A stretch of DNA of 64,000 nt from Thermoplasmata archaeon. GTDB taxonomy: Archaea > Thermoplasmatota > Thermoplasmata > Lutacidiplasmatales > UBA184. A model generated the notes under the pieces. It was not told where the DNA came from. It did no database searches and saw nothing but the letters and a program-made list of their open reading frames with translations. The translations under genes and the position numbers were made by a program. Where the stretch lies: assembly GCA_027306505.1 (NCBI GenBank), contig DAHUZP010000039.1:1-64000 (forward strand). Reading direction: 5' to 3'. This document shows positions 35,641-44,428 of this stretch, piece after piece (position 1 is the stretch's first letter; every line of letters starts with the position of its first letter).

Positions 35641-37356
35641 ATGGCGCGCTCCAACCTGTCCTTGACCCGGCTGTTCGCCCTCCTGGGGCGTGAGCTCACC
35701 GAGACCGAGCTCCGTGAGAGGCTCTTCCGCACGAAGGTGGAGGTGGACGCCTACCAAGGCACCGAGGTCACGGTGGAGGTCATGGCGGACCGGCTCGACC
35801 TGCTGGACGAGGGCGGCCTCGCCTGGGAGCTCCAAGGCGCCCGCGGGGAGGCGACGGGCCTGCCCGTGGCGGAGCTGCAACCGCCGCTCCCCCAAGTGGA
35901 GGCCCGCGTCAACGCCTCGGTGGACCCGCTGCGAAGCGAGCTCGCGATGGCCGTGGTCGTCGCCCCGGAAGGGAGCGCGGGGCTCGATGCGGGGCTCCTC
36001 GAGGAGGTCGTACGCTACCAGGAGCTGCTCCACGCATCGCTCGGCCGAGGTCGTCAGAGCGCGAGCCTCGGGCTCTACCCTCTCGACCGGCTTCGCCCCC
36101 CGTTCCATTACGCGATGGAGCCGATGGGCCAGGTGCGCTTCGTCCCGCTCGGAGGCACCGGGGAGCTGGGCGCGGAGGAGTTCTACCGAACGCACCCGAT
36201 GGCCGCGAAGTACGGCGCGCTCGGTCACCGCGAGACGTCCTGCCTCACGCTGCGGGACGACGACCGCACCGTCCTCTCCCTCCCGCCGGTGCTGAACGCG
36301 GCCGGGGCCGGGGAGATCGCCCCGGGGGGCCGCCGGGTCCTCCTGGAGGCGACCGGTACCCGACGCTCCCGGACCCGGGAGATGGTGGGCTACATGCTGG
36401 TCCCCTTCCTCGCCCGCGGCTGGAAGGCGCACCCCGTGCCTGTGCACGGGCCCCAGGGCACCGTCGACGGGACCGAGGTCCTCGCTCCTCGGCGCGTGCC
36501 CGTCGCCGCCTCCGCCCTCACGACGCTCCTGGGCTCGAGGCTCACCTCCACCGAGATCGAGCACGCGCTCCTCTCCTCTCGACTGGGCGTGGAGCGCCCC
36601 TCGGGCACGCTCATGGCCCTCGTCCCACCCTGGCGAGCGGACATCCTCGCGTCCGTGGACCTCGCCGAAGAGGTCGCCATCGCCCGGGGGTACGCGACCT
36701 TCACCCCGATCCTGCCCCCCTCCACGACGATGGGTCGCCGCCGGCCCGAGCGCCGGTTCGAGCAGAGGGTGGGGAGCGTGATGCTCGGCATGGGCTACCA
36801 GGAGCTCAACACCCAGGTCCTCCTGTCGGGCCCGTCCCTCGGCAGGTTCCACCCGCTGGAGGAGTCGCTCGCGCTGCGGAACCCGATCTCCCAGGAGTAC
36901 TCCCATGTCCGGAGCGTGCTCCGGGCGAGCCTCCTCGACGCGCTCGCCCGGAACACGGGCTCCGGCTACCCCCAACAGGTCTTCGAGGTGGGTCCGGTCC
37001 TCACCCGGGACCCGAAGGCCGAGACCGGCAGCCGCACGGAGACCCATCTCGCCCTCGTGGACGCGGGGGAAGGAGCGGGGTTCGCCCGGGCGGCGGCCGT
37101 CGCGGACCGCCTCTTCTCCCTGCTCGGGTTCGAAGCACCTCGGGAGCCGACCGAGGTCCTGGGAGCGGTCCCGGGCCGGGCCGCGCGTCTGCGGATCGCA
37201 GGGGAGACCATCGCCCTGCTAGGGGAGGTCCACCCCTCCGTGCTGGGCGAGCTCCACCTACAGGTCCCGGTCTGCTGGGTGGAGATGGACCTCACGAAGC
37301 TCGAGCGGCTCGGGGGGCTCCAGCACGTAGGCCGTGATGGAGAGGCCCGCCCGTAG
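35641..37356 (+). CDS. pheT: Phenylalanyl-tRNA synthetase beta subunit
   Basis: 571 aa, archaeal type (about 550 aa). N-terminal B1 domain, B3/B4 editing region (about 75-260, including HPMAAKYGALGHRETSCLTL), B5 domain (about 275-345), and a class II-like core with EYSHVRSVLRASLLDAL and VFEVGPVL. The ATG has GGAGGA 6-11 nt upstream. It completes the synthetase with PheS. Confidence 0.95.
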   Translation: MARSNLSLTRLFALLGRELTETELRERLFRTKVEVDAYQGTEVTVEVMADRLDLLDEGGLAWELQGARGEATGLPVAELQPPLPQVEARVNASVDPLRSELAMAVVVAPEGSAGLDAGLLEEVVRYQELLHASLGRGRQSASLGLYPLDRLRPPFHYAMEPMGQVRFVPLGGTGELGAEEFYRTHPMAAKYGALGHRETSCLTLRDDDRTVLSLPPVLNAAGAGEIAPGGRRVLLEATGTRRSRTREMVGYMLVPFLARGWKAHPVPVHGPQGTVDGTEVLAPRRVPVAASALTTLLGSRLTSTEIEHALLSSRLGVERPSGTLMALVPPWRADILASVDLAEEVAIARGYATFTPILPPSTTMGRRRPERRFEQRVGSVMLGMGYQELNTQVLLSGPSLGRFHPLEESLALRNPISQEYSHVRSVLRASLLDALARNTGSGYPQQVFEVGPVLTRDPKAETGSRTETHLALVDAGEGAGFARAAAVADRLFSLLGFEAPREPTEVLGAVPGRAARLRIAGETIALLGEVHPSVLGELHLQVPVCWVEMDLTKLERLGGLQHVGRDGEARP

Positions 37357-37366
37357 GGGCCCGACC

Positions 37367-37978
37367 ATGCCGATCGACCCGCGGATCCGGCGGGTCCAGC
37401 TCCCGATCGAGACCCCTCGGACCTTGCTGCGGCTGCCGAACCGAGGGGACGTTGCGGACCTCCGGAGGAGCTTCCGCGACCCCCGCACCGCGAGCGCGCT
37501 GGGAGCTTCGCTGCACTCGACCCAGGAGCGACGGGACCCCTCGCGCATGGTCCGCAGGACGCTCCAGGAGTACGCCCGGGGAGAGCACCTCTCCCTCTCC
37601 GTGATCGGGCGGGAGAGCGGACGCTGCATCGGCAGGGCCGGCCTTCGCGGGCTCGACTGGAAGTGGAAGAAGGTCGAGAGCCTCTCCTACTGGATGGACC
37701 CCCGATATTGGGACCAGGGGCTCACCACAGAGGCCTCGTGGTTCCTCTGTCGGGAGGCGTTCCAACGCCTGGGGATGCGGCGGATCTCCTCGTCTGCGCT
37801 CGAGGGGAACGCGGCCTCGCTCGCGGTCCTCCGCAAGCTCGGTTTCGTCCAGGAAGGGCGCGAGCGGCAAGCGGTCGTGGTGAAGGGCCGAGCGATGGAC
37901 ATGGTCCTCTTCGGGTTGTTCCGCAAGGAGCTCGTCCCTTGGAAGTCCCTCGCCTGCGCTCCCGCTCCACCCTCGTAG
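37367..37978 (+). CDS. GNAT N-acetyltransferase (RimJ/RimL-like)
   Basis: 203 aa. The start pattern IETPRTLLRLP is typical of RimJ/RimL-type acetyltransferases. Acetyl-CoA-binding strand and helix residues appear in WDQGLTTEAS and the C-terminal ALEGNAASLAVLRKLGFVQEG. Likely substrates are protein N-termini or small amines, but none can be deduced. ATG 37367 is favoured by AGGGG just upstream and a 10-nt gap after pheT, so it is probably cotranscribed with pheST. Confidence 0.88.
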   Translation: MPIDPRIRRVQLPIETPRTLLRLPNRGDVADLRRSFRDPRTASALGASLHSTQERRDPSRMVRRTLQEYARGEHLSLSVIGRESGRCIGRAGLRGLDWKWKKVESLSYWMDPRYWDQGLTTEASWFLCREAFQRLGMRRISSSALEGNAASLAVLRKLGFVQEGRERQAVVVKGRAMDMVLFGLFRKELVPWKSLACAPAPPS

Positions 37979-38036
37979 CCCCAGGTGGAGGAACGGGCGC
38001 GCGCCTGCCGTCTCCTCCGGCCCCGCGCACCGGAAA

Positions 38037-38045
38037 CCTACAAAG
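38037..38045 (+). promoter_or_regulatory. TATA-like element of the Nudix gene
   Basis: ctacaaag with its TA at 38039, 29 nt before the ATG at 38068. It fits a leaderless transcript. Confidence 0.45.
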
Positions 38046-38067
38046 GGGCAGGGACCCTCGAGCGGGC

Positions 38068-38616
38068 ATGACGACCGACCGACGATTCTGTCGGTTCAAC
38101 CGGTCCCCCGAGACCGCGGCCTTCAGCATGAATGAGGTCCCCCCTGAGGGGCTCTGCCTCTCCGCCTTCGTCCTGCTGACCTCCACTACCCGGCCGACCG
38201 CCGTGCTGATGGGCCGCATGGACCCGAAGGCTCCCTGGGACCACCTGGGGGCCCTGGACCCGAGCCGCGTGGAGGCCCATCGTCACGCATGGATGCTTCC
38301 CTCCTCGCATCTCATCTTCCGGGAGTCCCCGCAGGAGGCGGCGGAGAGGGTCGTTCGCGAACAGCTCACCCTGCCCAAGCTGCCTCTGGAGGGACCGCAG
38401 GTGGTCTCGGAGGTGTACGCCCCTCGACGGTTCCCGGACCGTCCGGCCCACTGGGACCTCGAGTTCCTCTTCCGAGGGACCCTGGAGGAGAGCCGGCGCC
38501 CCACCTCTCCCGCCTGGAGCGCGCTCGAGTTCGTCGACACGAGAAAGGTCCGGCGCGAGGAGATCGCCCGCTCCCACGAGGACGTGCTGGCCTCGGCCGG
38601 CTTCACTGTGAGCTGA
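38068..38616 (+). CDS. Nudix-fold hydrolase
   Basis: 182 aa. A degenerate Nudix box is seen as RESPQEAAERVVREQLTL (about 88-105), in which the usual REx2EE core is partly replaced (VVREQ), preceded by a strand with HLGAL. The late part WDLEFLFRG matches the beta-sheet of the fold. Such proteins cleave nucleoside diphosphates linked to another moiety. With the catalytic Glu set weakened, a non-catalytic role is possible. Its 3' end overlaps the convergent membrane gene by 14 nt. Confidence 0.72.
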   Translation: MTTDRRFCRFNRSPETAAFSMNEVPPEGLCLSAFVLLTSTTRPTAVLMGRMDPKAPWDHLGALDPSRVEAHRHAWMLPSSHLIFRESPQEAAERVVREQLTLPKLPLEGPQVVSEVYAPRRFPDRPAHWDLEFLFRGTLEESRRPTSPAWSALEFVDTRKVRREEIARSHEDVLASAGFTVS

Positions 38617-40729
38617 GCGAGCCCCGGCTCGCGGCGGGGGCCGCCTCGGCGGGGGCGGGCCTCGCCCGGTGGGCCATCGGAAGCTCGCGGTCCTTTCGGG
38701 GCACGCGGGGATGTCCCAGACGTTCCAGCACCCAGTGCCTGACGTCACGGATGTAGAGGTTCCCGTAGGGGCAGGCCTCGACACAGTTGCCCACCCCGCA
38801 GCACTTCGAGCTCCGGAAGTACCCCTTCTGCCGGAAGTGTCCGGGCATGTCGACCAGACCCACGGGGCACTTCTTCGCGCAGTCGAGCGTGGTGCACCGC
38901 TTGCACACCTCCCGGTCCCGTACCTGCAGTCGGAAGAACCCCAGGCTCTGGAAGAACTGCACGATGAGCCCCGTGTAGCACCAGCCCATCGTGACGCAGC
39001 TGTAGGTCCCGGTGTAGGGGATCGTCACGAAGACCAGGTACCACATCACGTTGAACGAGAGAGCGAAGAAGAACACGCTCGGGTCCGCTCCTCCGATAAG
39101 GACGTTCAGGCGCCCGATCTGGTCCAGGTAGGAGAGCGCGGTGAACCCGGCGAGGGCGGTCATGACGGTGGTCGAGGTCACCTTGAAGAGACCGGAGAAG
39201 CGACTGCTGAGGTACTTGCGGGCGATCGGCGAGGAACGGTTGAAGGAGCTCATCGCGTCGAAGGTGGTCCCCTGGAACATCACCGGGGCCATGCAGAACG
39301 CGGAGCAGATCCATCGCCGTCCGAAGAGGACCGAGAAACCGGCCATGAGGACGTAGGTGACCCCGATCACCAGGAGGAAGGCCGGGGCGACGGCGGCCGA
39401 TCCCAGGCCCATGCTCCAGCCAAGGAGCGGGACCGCGGTGCCGGAGGGCGCGTTGGGCAGGACCCTGTGGAAGTAGAGGCTCGGGAACCAGACCACGAAG
39501 GCCCCGTAGAAGATCAGCATCAGGGCCAGGCGGGCACGGTTCTCCACCGAGCGGCTCTCTCGGACCTTGAAGAGGACGAGGGTGCCCATCTCCACGCCCA
39601 TCATGAGCAGGAACCAGGTCGAGCTGCTGACCAGCGACAACCACCAAAAGCCGTTGGAGACCGCGTTCGCGAGGATCGTCGTCGCGCTCCCTGAGAGGGG
39701 CGCAGAAGGCAGGGCCGCGAGGAAGTCCGCGGGGTCCATCACGATCTCGAGCACCGCGCCCATGAAGAGCTCGGCCACGAAGATGGTCGAGAGGAGCGCG
39801 AAGGTCCAGCGGGGGCGCAGGGTCCAGGGGACCCCCGGCCCCACCTGGAAACGCTCCGGGACGACCACCAGATCGAAGAAGAGCGCCATCTCGAAGAGCA
39901 CCGAGAGGGTGAAGACGAGGCCTGAGCCGTCGGTCAGCCAGAGGTAGAGGCCCACCATCATCAGAGCGTAGACCGAGAGGAGCCCGAGGAAGTAGGCGGA
40001 GAGGACCGGCGCGGACTGCCGGTGCTGGTAGAGGTGCTCCATGACGAAGATGACGATCCCGATCATCATCGCGCTCCCCAGGAGCAGGGCCGTGTCGACC
40101 GGGCCCGGGCCGGAGAAGGCCGGAGGGGAGGCGAACATCAGGACCGCCTGCGCGAGGAGAAGCCCCACGACGGGCCGGGGGAGCTGCTTGCGGAGCAGGT
40201 AGGCCGTGAGCCCCATCTCGAGGGCCATGGGGAAGAGGAACCAGGCCGAGTCGACCCCGAGCACGACCGCCTGGGGGATGGAGGAGGCCGCAGAGGGGGA
40301 GAGCGTGCCGTTGGCGAGCTGGAAGGTCCAGCCCATCAGGAACTCGTTGAAGACCACGAGGGCCAGGATCGCGAACGCGAAGAGGTGCCGACGCTGGAGC
40401 GGAGCGGGCCGGTAGGCCTCCTTCTGCAGCATCCGGGCCTGCGCGTCCTTGAGGAAGACCCCGAAGACCGGGAAGACGCTCACGGACATGATCGCGCTCG
40501 CGACCCAGAGCGCTTCGACCAAGCTCGCGCGGCCCGGATGGAGGAAGTAGAGGAGCGCCCCTCCCAGCATGGCGATCATCATCACCAGCAGGAAGAGGAC
40601 CGTGGCCGCGCTCGTGCGCGTGCGCGCTTCCGCGGCCCATTTGATGAGGTAGGCCGTGATCACGGCCATCAACGACGCGAAGAGGATCAGGATCAGCAGG
40701 GAGAAGAAGGAAAGGTCGAAGGAGGACAC
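38603..40729 (-). CDS. Polytopic membrane protein with C-terminal ferredoxin-type clusters
   Basis: 708 aa. About 13-14 membrane helices cover residues 5-600. A Cys motif in a loop (RWICSAFCMAP, about 460) resembles NapH/NosR-type redox loops. Another pair occurs in SCVTMGWC. The C-terminal cytosolic domain carries CKRCTTLDCAKKCP and CCGVGNCVEACP, enough for two 4Fe-4S clusters. It probably moves electrons across or along the membrane. It starts 4 nt behind the LGACCST membrane protein gene, so both are expected to act together. The partner enzyme is not visible. Confidence 0.85.
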   Translation of the reverse strand: MSSFDLSFFSLLILILFASLMAVITAYLIKWAAEARTRTSAATVLFLLVMMIAMLGGALLYFLHPGRASLVEALWVASAIMSVSVFPVFGVFLKDAQARMLQKEAYRPAPLQRRHLFAFAILALVVFNEFLMGWTFQLANGTLSPSAASSIPQAVVLGVDSAWFLFPMALEMGLTAYLLRKQLPRPVVGLLLAQAVLMFASPPAFSGPGPVDTALLLGSAMMIGIVIFVMEHLYQHRQSAPVLSAYFLGLLSVYALMMVGLYLWLTDGSGLVFTLSVLFEMALFFDLVVVPERFQVGPGVPWTLRPRWTFALLSTIFVAELFMGAVLEIVMDPADFLAALPSAPLSGSATTILANAVSNGFWWLSLVSSSTWFLLMMGVEMGTLVLFKVRESRSVENRARLALMLIFYGAFVVWFPSLYFHRVLPNAPSGTAVPLLGWSMGLGSAAVAPAFLLVIGVTYVLMAGFSVLFGRRWICSAFCMAPVMFQGTTFDAMSSFNRSSPIARKYLSSRFSGLFKVTSTTVMTALAGFTALSYLDQIGRLNVLIGGADPSVFFFALSFNVMWYLVFVTIPYTGTYSCVTMGWCYTGLIVQFFQSLGFFRLQVRDREVCKRCTTLDCAKKCPVGLVDMPGHFRQKGYFRSSKCCGVGNCVEACPYGNLYIRDVRHWVLERLGHPRVPRKDRELPMAHRARPAPAEAAPAASRGSLSSQ

Positions 40730-40733
40730 GCGT

Positions 40734-42179
40734 TCACCTCGAGGGGACCGCCGCCGTAGAAGGGTTCACGGCAGAGCCCCCCTCTCCTGCTCCCGAGGAG
40801 CCGAGGGTCGTCCCTGCGGCCTCGCTCGTGCGGCCCCCTAGGGCCGACACGGCAGACGCGGTCGCTTCCGTTACCACAGCGCTGGAGAGCTCGGGTTCCC
40901 GTAGGAGCGACAGAAGACCCTTCGGCCGCAAGGCGAGCAGGATGGAGAAGCACCCCAGGAGCGCGTAGAACAGGGCCCAGGTCAAGCCCAGCATCGGCGC
41001 GGAGAGGGCAGGGAGCCGAGCGCCGCCCATGGAGGCCGGGACGCCCTCCGCCCCCAGGACCTCGTTCCCGAGTCCCGCGAGCCCCCAACCAGTGAGAGGT
41101 GGAGGTACCCCTACCGCCAGCGACAGCCCGCAGACCAGGAGCAGCACTCGGTAGATCGGGACCAGGCCCTTGAGGCCGGGCCGCGCGGCGAGGGTCACCA
41201 GGACCGCAGGGAAGAGGGCGGCCGCGACGGCCGTCAGGCCCACGAAGGGCCGCTGAAGGATCCCGCCGACGACCAGCGCCGTCTCCGCCCCAGGTGCGGC
41301 GGGCAGAGCCCACTCGATCAGGACCGAGAGGGACCAGAGCGTTCCGGCGATGAGGAGGAGTGCCCGGAACGCGCCGACGACCCAGCGGGGCCAGCGCTGG
41401 CGCCTCTCGGCGGTCCCCGCGTGGGAGCGGTCGCGGTCGCGAGAAGAGGCGAGAGCGCCTGTGGGGCGACCGTTCGCAGAGGGGTCTGGCGCGTCGCGGG
41501 GCGTCCGGGACCGACGCCGTTCGGGGGTGCTCTGAGGTGAGAGGTCACCAAAGATGGCGAGGAGGTGCTCCTGGGCCAGCAGAGCGACCCCGAGGATCGC
41601 GATCTGGAAGACGTTCAGGAACCAGCTGTTGGCGAGCACCGCATCGTAGGTGGTGCCGCTCGCCTGGGCGACGGCCCCGATCCCCGCTGCGGCTGCGGCG
41701 CTCGTCGAGCAGCAGGCCCCCAGCGTGAGCAGCGCGATCATGGCCGGGGTCATGCCGGCCGTGAGGCTCACCGCTCCGGTACCCGGGCCTGCTCCGGAGC
41801 GCTCCGCCCTACGGTCGGAGAGCAGGCGGGAGGCGAGCACGACACCGGCGCCCATGCCAATCCCCACGCCGGTCGCCACGACGATCATCGAGAGGGTCGC
41901 GAGATAGGGAAGGACCAGGATGCCTCCCGGCCACTCCACGAGCAGCGCCGGGTAGTCCCACGAGGCCTGCGCGTAGGGGTTCGAAAGGACCTGGACGGTG
42001 AGCCCGCTCACCTTCTCGGGCAAGAACTCCAGCATGAGCCCCGCGTAGAGGGAGATGAGCGCGTAGGCGACCCCGATCCCCACGGCGAGGGCCTTCGCGC
42101 CCCGGCTCCGCAGCAAATCCCGGGTGTGGAGAAGGGCCAGCAGGTCGCGGAGACCCGATTCCCGACCGCCGGAGCTCAT
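40734..42179 (-). CDS. LGACCST-motif membrane protein A (long form)
   Basis: 481 aa of no family I can name. Six helices in the N-terminal half (about 30-50, 85-115, 140-165, 180-200) include the segment GMTPAMIALLTLGACCSTSAAAAAG with a conserved Cys-Cys-Ser-Thr. A charged Arg/Ser/Asp linker (about 210-260) is followed by four to five more helices and a Ser/Ala-rich tail. The N-terminal half is clearly paralogous to the 242-aa protein beyond the IS element. Paired Cys in a helix could bind copper or a cluster (inference). ATG is 30 nt after TATGTA. It is coupled to the polyferredoxin gene. Confidence 0.82.
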   Translation of the reverse strand: MSSGGRESGLRDLLALLHTRDLLRSRGAKALAVGIGVAYALISLYAGLMLEFLPEKVSGLTVQVLSNPYAQASWDYPALLVEWPGGILVLPYLATLSMIVVATGVGIGMGAGVVLASRLLSDRRAERSGAGPGTGAVSLTAGMTPAMIALLTLGACCSTSAAAAAGIGAVAQASGTTYDAVLANSWFLNVFQIAILGVALLAQEHLLAIFGDLSPQSTPERRRSRTPRDAPDPSANGRPTGALASSRDRDRSHAGTAERRQRWPRWVVGAFRALLLIAGTLWSLSVLIEWALPAAPGAETALVVGGILQRPFVGLTAVAAALFPAVLVTLAARPGLKGLVPIYRVLLLVCGLSLAVGVPPPLTGWGLAGLGNEVLGAEGVPASMGGARLPALSAPMLGLTWALFYALLGCFSILLALRPKGLLSLLREPELSSAVVTEATASAVSALGGRTSEAAGTTLGSSGAGEGGSAVNPSTAAVPSR

Positions 42180-42203
42180 CCCAGGTCGCGACGCGAGCCG
42201 GGG

Positions 42204-42209
42204 TACATA
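42204..42209 (-). promoter_or_regulatory. TATA box of LGACCST gene A
   Basis: Minus-strand TATGTA begins 30 nt before the ATG at 42179. It lies between the gene and the left IS end and has not been disrupted. Confidence 0.65.
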
Positions 42210-42246
42210 CAGCTTCCAGATGGTGGGCCGTACGAGAGAGGCCCGG

Positions 42247-42254
42247 GGGGTCCG
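42247..42254. repeat. Left copy of 8-bp target-site duplication
   Basis: GGGGTCCG directly before the left inverted repeat. An identical octamer directly follows the right repeat (43584-43591). Confidence 0.8.
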
Positions 42255-43583
42255 GGTACTGTACGAGGGTCTGTTGATTTCCGATAGGGACAGTCAAGCA
42301 GGGACTACCGCCCTCATGTACCTTCCCAGCGAGGTCTGGTAGACCCACGGGCGAGTCTTCCGGACCAGGAGGAGGAGGACTAGGTTCCTCAAGCCGCTCC
42401 CCCAATGCGCCCAGATCCGTTTACAGCGGTGGGCCACCATCCCCATGATCCTCTCGATGCCGTTCGAGGTGGACGGCATCCAGATGCCCCACACCGCGAG
42501 CTCCGCGAAGACCACCACGGAGCGTCCCTCGTTGCGGAGGAGCTGGGCGGCCCGAAGATGTCCCGCCTCCTGTAGCTGCCCCGCCAAGAGCCCCATCTCC
42601 GCCAGGGTCTCCTTCACCCGTCGGGCGATCGCCTCCCGGTCCCCGTCCTCGGTGTGCTTCTTCACTGAGGCCCGCAGGTGCCCGAGCGTACCCCTCAACC
42701 GCCTCGTCCATCGCTCACGCTCCGTCGGAGGGAGGAGCGTTCCCGACGGGCCGACCAGAGCACTGTCCACCTGCCGCACGAAGTGGAGGATGCATCCCTG
42801 GTACGCCCAGCAGGCGATCGTCAGGAGCGAGGGGTCCCGGTCCGAGACCAGAAGCTCCACTCTCTCCCCATCCAGGACCTTCGCGGCCGCTCCGTCCACC
42901 TCGACATTGACGAACTCGCAGCGGTGCGTCTCGGGGTCCTGCCGGATGGCCACGTGGACCGCGTGCTGCCCTCCCCTCTTCTGGCTCCGCACGAACGTGC
43001 TATCGGGCTGGTGGACCCCTCCGGAGGACCGAGGAGGCATGGCCTGGTGGATCTCCTCCACGCGAGAGGCGAGCTCTTGGACGATCCCCCAGATGGTGGG
43101 GAACGGGACCCTCACCCCGAGGGCCATCTCGAGAGAGCGCTGCGCTTCCCGGTAGGTAGTCCGGGTGGCCTCCTCCGCCGCGGCCACCCGGAGCTCGGGT
43201 GTGTAGCGTCGCTTGCCCAGGTGGATGGCCCGAATCAGAGGGGAGAAGGTCTCCCCCGTGACCTTGTCTAGAATCCGCTGGACCCGGAAGGTCAGCTCCC
43301 CCAGACGACTGACCAGGGTGCGGAGGTACCCACCAATCCGTACGAACCGATGCGTGCCGTCCTCCAGAAGGAGCTTCCGAAGCTCGTAGACGAGGTCATC
43401 CTCCGCCTCCCGGAGGATGTCGCCGAAGGCGCGGGCTCCCCTCGACTGGGCCCGTCGGGCGAGTTCGCTAAGGTCTATCCGCTGTCCGGTATTCGCTATC
43501 GTGGGTCTCCTCTCCTGTGGGTCTCTCAGTCCCCATCAGGAGAGGGGGTCCTCCCCAAAATCAACAGACGACCATACAGCACT
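42255..43583 (-). mobile_element. 1329-bp insertion sequence, IS256/ISH6-like
   Basis: Imperfect terminal inverted repeats of about 26 bp (42255-42280 and 43558-43583) share a perfect 12-bp inner block GTCTGTTGATTT and an outer GT-CTGTA block. They are flanked by an 8-bp direct repeat. A single DDE transposase is read leftward. Eight-bp duplications and repeats of this length are usual for IS256- and ISH6-type elements. The element sits between two divergent paralogous membrane genes. Confidence 0.9.
42294..43187 (-). CDS. DDE transposase of the IS element
   Basis: 297 aa from GTG 43187. The presumed catalytic triad is Asp in HQPDSTF, Asp in LVSDRDPSLLT and Glu in SNGIERIMG, with CILHFVRQVD between, resembling the IS256/ISH6/MULE group. 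The same frame stays open upstream to 43535 (116 more codons that read as protein, for example AEDDLVYELRKLLLEDGTH and GKRRYTPELRVA) but without ATG, GTG or TTG. An ATG at 43536 with a GGGGAGG upstream starts a frame offset by one base and stops after 22 codons. The intact protein may therefore be about 413 aa and either frameshifted by mutation or made by +1 frameshifting. Confidence 0.85.
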   Translation of the reverse strand: MAAAEEATRTTYREAQRSLEMALGVRVPFPTIWGIVQELASRVEEIHQAMPPRSSGGVHQPDSTFVRSQKRGGQHAVHVAIRQDPETHRCEFVNVEVDGAAAKVLDGERVELLVSDRDPSLLTIACWAYQGCILHFVRQVDSALVGPSGTLLPPTERERWTRRLRGTLGHLRASVKKHTEDGDREAIARRVKETLAEMGLLAGQLQEAGHLRAAQLLRNEGRSVVVFAELAVWGIWMPSTSNGIERIMGMVAHRCKRIWAHWGSGLRNLVLLLLVRKTRPWVYQTSLGRYMRAVVPA

Positions 43584-43591
43584 GGGGTCCG
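43584..43591. repeat. Right copy of 8-bp target-site duplication
   Basis: GGGGTCCG directly after the right inverted repeat, identical to 42247-42254. Confidence 0.8.
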
Positions 43592-43631
43592 CTCCCCGAC
43601 CCTGGCTGGGAGGTCCATCCCCCGGTTGAAG

Positions 43632-43639
43632 CCTTATGC
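43632..43639 (+). promoter_or_regulatory. TATA box of LGACCST gene B
   Basis: ccttatgc, with TTATG at 43634, lies 32 nt before GTG 43666 and 40 nt beyond the IS duplication. The ATG at 43636 falls inside it and is not the start. Confidence 0.55.
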
Positions 43640-43665
43640 GCTGCCCCCGCCCTGGCTCTTGCACC

Positions 43666-44394
43666 GTGACGACGACGGCGCCGGAGCGCGGTCCCCCCGA
43701 CACCCCCGGTCTCCCGGCTCGTCTACGGCACGTCGCAGGGCTCCTTTCGCTCTCCACCACCCGCGCTCTCCTCCGGGACCGGAGGCGACACACCTTGGTC
43801 GCGCTCATCGGAGGGATCTACCTGATGCTGGCGCTGGTCATCGGAGAGATGCTGGTCTTCCTCCAGACCGGTCCTGGGTACCTGCTCATCACCGATTCCT
43901 GGGCCCTCGCTCCGGCCCACTGGGCCTACCCGGCCGTGGAGGTGGTCGCCCCAGGGGTCGTCCTGGTGCTGCCGATCCTGGGCACGATCACGATGCTCGT
44001 CGTTTCCACGGGCGTGGGGCTCGGGATGGGCGCGGCCATCGTCCTCGCCCGCGGATGGGCCCGGGAGCGGCGTTCCAGGGTGATGAGCTCGAGCGGGGCA
44101 TCTTCGATGTTGGCGGGCCTCACCCCGATCATGCTAGGCCTTCTCACGCTGGGGGCCTGCTGTTCGACCGCCCTTGCGGGGGCGGCGGGCTTCGGTGCCC
44201 TGACCCGGGCGGGCACGGCCGCCGGGAACCCGCTCTTCACCAACCTCTGGGCGCTAGCGGCCTTCCAGATGGTCATCGTCTGGGTGGCCCTGGTGGCGCA
44301 GGAGCAACTCTTCCGACTCTACCTCACGGTGGTCCGCGACGCTCCTCCTGCGGAACCCAACGCTCCATCCCCCAGCACCGCTCCATCGGACTGA
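43666..44394 (+). CDS. LGACCST-motif membrane protein B (short form)
   Basis: 242 aa. Helices at about 45-65, 85-120, 138-165 and 185-207. GLTPIMLGLLTLGACCSTALAGAAG aligns with the segment in the long paralogue, as does the preceding VVSTGVGLGMGAAIVLA. It lacks the second half of the long protein. GTG 43666 is chosen from promoter spacing. The gene is divergent from the long paralogue and, without the IS, the two starts would be about 150 bp apart. Confidence 0.8.
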   Translation: MTTTAPERGPPDTPGLPARLRHVAGLLSLSTTRALLRDRRRHTLVALIGGIYLMLALVIGEMLVFLQTGPGYLLITDSWALAPAHWAYPAVEVVAPGVVLVLPILGTITMLVVSTGVGLGMGAAIVLARGWARERRSRVMSSSGASSMLAGLTPIMLGLLTLGACCSTALAGAAGFGALTRAGTAAGNPLFTNLWALAAFQMVIVWVALVAQEQLFRLYLTVVRDAPPAEPNAPSPSTAPSD

Positions 44395-44428
44395 TCCGAC
44401 CGGCGGCGGGGGGTCCTACCAGGAAGGC

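Noticed and set aside
43636-43638. ATG as start of the short LGACCST protein
   Set aside because: It lies inside the TATA box, while GTG 43666 in the same frame fits the leaderless spacing.
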